Assembly (NCBI GenBank): GCA_903896535.1
Contig: CAITYE010000108.1
Coordinates: forward strand, 1 to 44,810
From: an uncultured Paracraurococcus sp.
Lineage (GTDB): Bacteria; Pseudomonadota; Alphaproteobacteria; Acetobacterales; Acetobacteraceae
Direction: 5' to 3'
DNA length: 44,810 nucleotides
Each line of letters opens with the position of its first letter. Position 1 is the first letter of the stretch. The notes under the pieces were generated by a model. That model worked only from the letters and a program-made list of their open reading frames with translations, was not told the DNA's origin and did not search any database. This document shows positions 42,108-44,810 of this stretch, one piece after another. The position numbers were made by a program, and so were the translations under genes.

Positions 42108-43234
42108 GCACAGCTTATCCGCCCGAACGGCATGCCGATGCCTTGGCGCTCGCACAGCTGCTCCGTGACTCGCTCGCGGCGGGAGCGGAGCGAGAAGCCT
42201 TGCATCTGCGCCTTTCGGAGTTGCCGGCGCAGCTGCGCGTCGGGCCGCGCCGGGAGCTTCTCGACGCGGCATTGGCGCCGGCCTTGCAGCCCGCCCGTAG
42301 CCGGCTTTTCGCGCTGCCGAATGGCGATCTGGTCGCGATCTCGCCACGTCAGGGTGCGCCCATGCGGCAGGCCCAGCGGGCGCTCGGCGCGCTGCTTGGA
42401 ATGCCGTCTGCCGCACCGCTGCTCGCCTTGCCGCGGGATACGCTGACCTTGATGGCCGCGGTGGACGCGGCGATCGCGGCGGACGTCCCCATACCGCCAC
42501 GGTCAAAGGACACAACGCCCGACCCTGCCGCGCCGTTCACCATCGATGATCTGGCGGCGCTTGAGCGGGCGTTGCAGACCGCCGATCTCAGCTTCTTCCT
42601 CCAGACCAGGCCGGTGAACCGGTTGGTTCCCGGCAGCCCGCCCACGCCGGCGTGGGAGGAATTGCGGCTGGATTGGCCAGCCTTGCGCGCTGCCTTGCAA
42701 CTGGACAGCGACCCCGCGACCGCGCCCTGCCTTGGCCGGCGGCTGCGGCGACGCATCGAACAACGCCTGCTGGCGTCGATGGCCGACCCGCTGGAGCTGC
42801 GCCAGCGCGGGCCGATCGGTCTCTGCCTCTCTGCCGCGACGCTGGGCGAGCCAGCGTTTCTGCATATCGATGCCCTGCTCGGGGCGGCGCAGCGGGCGAG
42901 GGTGGTCATCGCCCTGCCGATTGCGGACCTGCTCGCCGACGCCGAGGGGTTTGCCTTCGCCCGCCGCTTTCTGCGGGTCCGCGGCTACCGGGTGGCGCTC
43001 GATTGCCGAGGTGCGCGTGACCTCGCCCTGCTGACCGCCGCCACGCTCGGCGACGATCTGTTGCGCCTGCCATGGGCGCCCGACCTACCGGCGCAAGCGG
43101 CGCTGCTGCCGCCCAATCGCGGCCAGGTCGTCCTGATGGGGGCCGACCGACCGGCCGCTTTGGGGTGGGGCTGGGAGGAGGGGATCAGCCTGTTCGAGGG
43201 CAGGCTGCTCAGCCTCTTCGCGCCCGGGGAGTAG
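42104..43234 (+). CDS. Tandem EAL-like degenerate protein, second copy
   Basis: A 376-residue soluble protein. Residues about 66-95 (RSRLFALPNGDLVAIS, QAQRALGALLG) align in type with the first copy. Residues about 205-376 look like a degenerate EAL barrel: GPIGLCLSAATLGEPAFLHI, ARVVIALPIADLLADAEGFA, RRFLRVRGYRVALDCRGARD, DDLLRLPWAPDL and a C-terminal ALGWGWEEGISLFEGRLL that parallels the EAL ending where the loop reads WG..GI..FQG. The DD metal pair is DC, and the EAL tripeptide is absent. It is likely enzymatically inactive. Probably co-translated with the first copy; ampG begins 32 bases later. Confidence 0.62.
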   Translation: MSTAYPPERHADALALAQLLRDSLAAGAEREALHLRLSELPAQLRVGPRRELLDAALAPALQPARSRLFALPNGDLVAISPRQGAPMRQAQRALGALLGMPSAAPLLALPRDTLTLMAAVDAAIAADVPIPPRSKDTTPDPAAPFTIDDLAALERALQTADLSFFLQTRPVNRLVPGSPPTPAWEELRLDWPALRAALQLDSDPATAPCLGRRLRRRIEQRLLASMADPLELRQRGPIGLCLSAATLGEPAFLHIDALLGAAQRARVVIALPIADLLADAEGFAFARRFLRVRGYRVALDCRGARDLALLTAATLGDDLLRLPWAPDLPAQAALLPPNRGQVVLMGADRPAALGWGWEEGISLFEGRLLSLFAPGE

Positions 43235-43266
43235 GCGTCTCGGCCGAGGTCTGGTACCGGCATGGT

Positions 43267-44547
43267 ATGGCTGAGGCTGAAGCGATTCGACCGTCGCGCT
43301 GGCGCGACCGCAACCTGCTGCTGCTCGGTATCCTCGGCTTCTCGGCTGGGGTACCGCTGCCGCTCGTCGCCGGCCAGGTGCTCCGGCAATGGTTCGCCGA
43401 GAGCAACCTCTCGCTCTCGACCATCGGGCTGACCGCGTTGATTGGGCTGGCCTACGCCAACAAGTTCCTCTGGGCACCCGCGCTTGATGCCCTGCGCCCG
43501 CCAATCACCGCCTGGCTCGGTCAACGCCGCGGCTGGCTGCTGCTGATCCAGGCTGCGCTGGTCGTGACCATCGCTGCCGTGGGTTTCACCGATCCTACGG
43601 CGGGTGCGGCGCGGACGGCGGTGATCGCGGCGTTGGTCGCCTTCCTCTCGGCCAGCCAGGACATCGTTATCGACGCCTATCGGATCGAGCTTCTGGGTGC
43701 GGACGACGAACGCCAGGCCTGGGGACTGACAACCTATGTCTGGGGCTATCGGCTGGCGCTGCTGGCGAGCGGTGCCGGCACCCTTTTGGTGGTCGGCCCG
43801 CTCGGCTGGTCGGGCGCTTATCTGTTCGGCGCTGCGCTGATGCTGCCCGGCCTCATCGCCACCTTGCTGGCGCAGGAGCCGCCGCTGGTGGGGCGCGCGG
43901 GGCCGCTTGGCTGGCGGGGACGCTTGCGCGGCGCGGTTGTGGAGCCGTTCAAGGATTTTCTCCGCCGTCCCAATTGGTTGGCGATCCTGCTGTTCATCGG
44001 GCTGTTCAAGCTGGGTGAGGCGCTGGCGGGCGTGATGACAACGCCGTTCTACCGAGCGCTCGGTTTCTCGCGGGAGGATGTGGCGACCGTCGCCACGGTG
44101 TTCGGCATGCTAGCCACCTTTTGTGGCGCGATGGCGGGCAGCTGGCTGGTCGGGCGGCTGGGCGTCAGACTGGCGCTGGTGATCACCGGTCTCGCGCAGA
44201 TGCTCTCGAACCTGATGTACGTCGCTTTGTATCACGCCGGGCATTCGATGCCGATGCTTTGGCTGCAGGTTGGGATCGAGAGCGGCACCGATGGGCTGGC
44301 TGATGCTGCTTTCCTGACCTGGCTATCCGGCTTGACCAGCCGCAGCTTCACCGCGACGCAATACGCCTTGCTTTCCTCCCTCGCTGCCGTACCGCTGCGC
44401 ACCCTGGGCGCGAGCTCCGGCTGGCTGGCGCAGGAACTGGGCTGGCCCGGCTTCTTCCTGCTAACGACCGCCGCGGCGCTGCCTGCGCTCTGCATCATGC
44501 TGTACCTGCTGCGGGTCCTGCCCAAGACGGATATCAAGGCAGGATAG
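43267..44547 (+). CDS. ampG: AmpG-family muropeptide permease (MFS)
   Basis: A 426-residue MFS transporter with about 12 membrane segments. The AmpG signatures are clear: LGFSAGVPLPLVAGQVLRQW, NLSLSTIGLTALIGLAYANK, SASQDIVIDAYRIELL (the region of the AmpG DAYR motif), ERQAWGLTTYVWGYRLALLA and TATQYALLSSLAAVPLRTLG. It imports GlcNAc-anhydroMurNAc peptides for cell wall recycling. The ATG at 43267 gives the usual N-terminus; the frame stays open to 43072 inside the upstream gene. The 186 bases after the stop hold nothing recognisable until the tRNA. Confidence 0.88.
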   Translation: MAEAEAIRPSRWRDRNLLLLGILGFSAGVPLPLVAGQVLRQWFAESNLSLSTIGLTALIGLAYANKFLWAPALDALRPPITAWLGQRRGWLLLIQAALVVTIAAVGFTDPTAGAARTAVIAALVAFLSASQDIVIDAYRIELLGADDERQAWGLTTYVWGYRLALLASGAGTLLVVGPLGWSGAYLFGAALMLPGLIATLLAQEPPLVGRAGPLGWRGRLRGAVVEPFKDFLRRPNWLAILLFIGLFKLGEALAGVMTTPFYRALGFSREDVATVATVFGMLATFCGAMAGSWLVGRLGVRLALVITGLAQMLSNLMYVALYHAGHSMPMLWLQVGIESGTDGLADAAFLTWLSGLTSRSFTATQYALLSSLAAVPLRTLGASSGWLAQELGWPGFFLLTTAAALPALCIMLYLLRVLPKTDIKAG

Positions 44548-44733
44548 ATCGCGGCCGATCGTCGCGGGTCCGGGATCGAGATCGACGATCTGCTGCACTG
44601 CGGCTGGGGCGATCGTATCGGGGTGTTCTAAGTGGTTGAGCATGTCTGGCGTCCGCGGCCGAGAGGAGCGGGATCGCCGCGAGGTCCGCGCGGGTGTGCG
44701 CACCGGGTCGTTGGCTATCGGGCAGCGAAAAAC

Positions 44734-44810
44734 TGGTGTCCTCGGCGGGATTCGAACCCACGGCCCCCAGATTAGGAATCTGGTGCTCTATCCGGCTGAG
44801 CTACGAGGAC
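44734..44810 (-). tRNA. tRNA-Arg (anticodon CCU)
   Basis: On the minus strand the sequence folds as a complete cloverleaf: a 7-bp acceptor (GTCCTCG/CGAGGAC), D-stem GCTC/GAGC, anticodon stem CCAGA/TCTGG with loop TTCCTAA (anticodon CCU, reading AGG), T-stem GTGGG/CCCGC with TTCGAAT, and an encoded CCA end at 44734-44736. It reads rare AGG codons. The 5' end coincides with the last window base, so the gene is complete. tRNA-Arg genes are frequent integration sites; whether an element lies beyond is not visible. Confidence 0.95.

Noticed and set aside
42104-43234. Active c-di-GMP phosphodiesterase
   Set aside because: The EAL tripeptide and the DD metal pair are missing (DC in the matching position), so a catalytic EAL call is not supported.
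1-44810. CRISPR arrays
   Set aside because: No evenly spaced direct repeats of 20-40 bases were seen; the only repeats are the two ~110-bp elements and isolated palindromes.

Overview
The window looks like a high-GC alphaproteobacterial chromosome, most plausibly Rhodospirillales or Acetobacterales. This rests on gene content, not on a database search: a ChvG/ChvI two-component pair beside ATP-type pckA and a HugZ-like gene, an IalB-family protein, a YejABEF importer, a STAS-fused MlaE, an orphan AmpG and dense ATGA-type gene overlaps.

Layout. (1) 1-6.0 kb is a phage-type tail locus: a 13-C homopolymer, a giant modular tail-spike protein (beta-helix, SGNH esterase-like domain, LamG-like C-terminus) and a small Gp80-like structural protein. 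No other phage genes follow, so this is the right edge of a prophage, remnant or domesticated tail module. (2) 6.2-9.5 kb: a Crp/Fnr-like gene that has lost its DNA-binding domain, gmhB, a perfect 21-bp palindrome, leucyl aminopeptidase and a MarR-type regulator. (3) 16.4-9.5 kb, minus strand: a tightly packed hisN-yejABEF-membrane protein operon, divergent from pheA. (4) 17.4-23.3 kb: a decayed gene carrying a dispersed repeat, then pckA-DUF2237 (minus), a HugZ-like gene and chvIG. (5) 23.4-28.8 kb: a 2-hydroxyacid dehydrogenase, a SpoU-type RNA methyltransferase and an Mla-type lipid transport operon (mlaEFD plus auxiliary lipoprotein). (6) 28.8-30.2 kb: a three-gene cobalt-type nitrile hydratase/thiocyanate hydrolase-like operon with split beta subunit, then two repeat elements. 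(7) 30.3-38.7 kb: an MFS exporter, a minus-strand operon (DUF2225-like, metal-binding SBP, endonuclease V, DUF423, RlmM-like), a MATE exporter divergent from an enolase-superfamily enzyme, and an IalB-family protein. (8) 38.8-44.8 kb: an HldE-like protein with an intact kinase domain but a degenerate adenylyltransferase domain, a metallophosphatase, two tandem proteins that look like inactive EAL domains, AmpG and a complete tRNA-Arg(CCU) at the very end.

Themes. Many genes concern the cell envelope: ADP-heptose (gmhB, hldE), phospholipid trafficking (mla), muropeptide uptake (ampG), peptide uptake (yej), IalB and the envelope-stress/acid sensor ChvGI. The most unusual items are the degenerate HldE C-domain, paired with a GmhB lacking its usual CxC zinc motif; the tandem EAL-like proteins; the split nitrile hydratase; the tail-spike locus with its poly-C tract; and a shared ~110-bp dispersed repeat.
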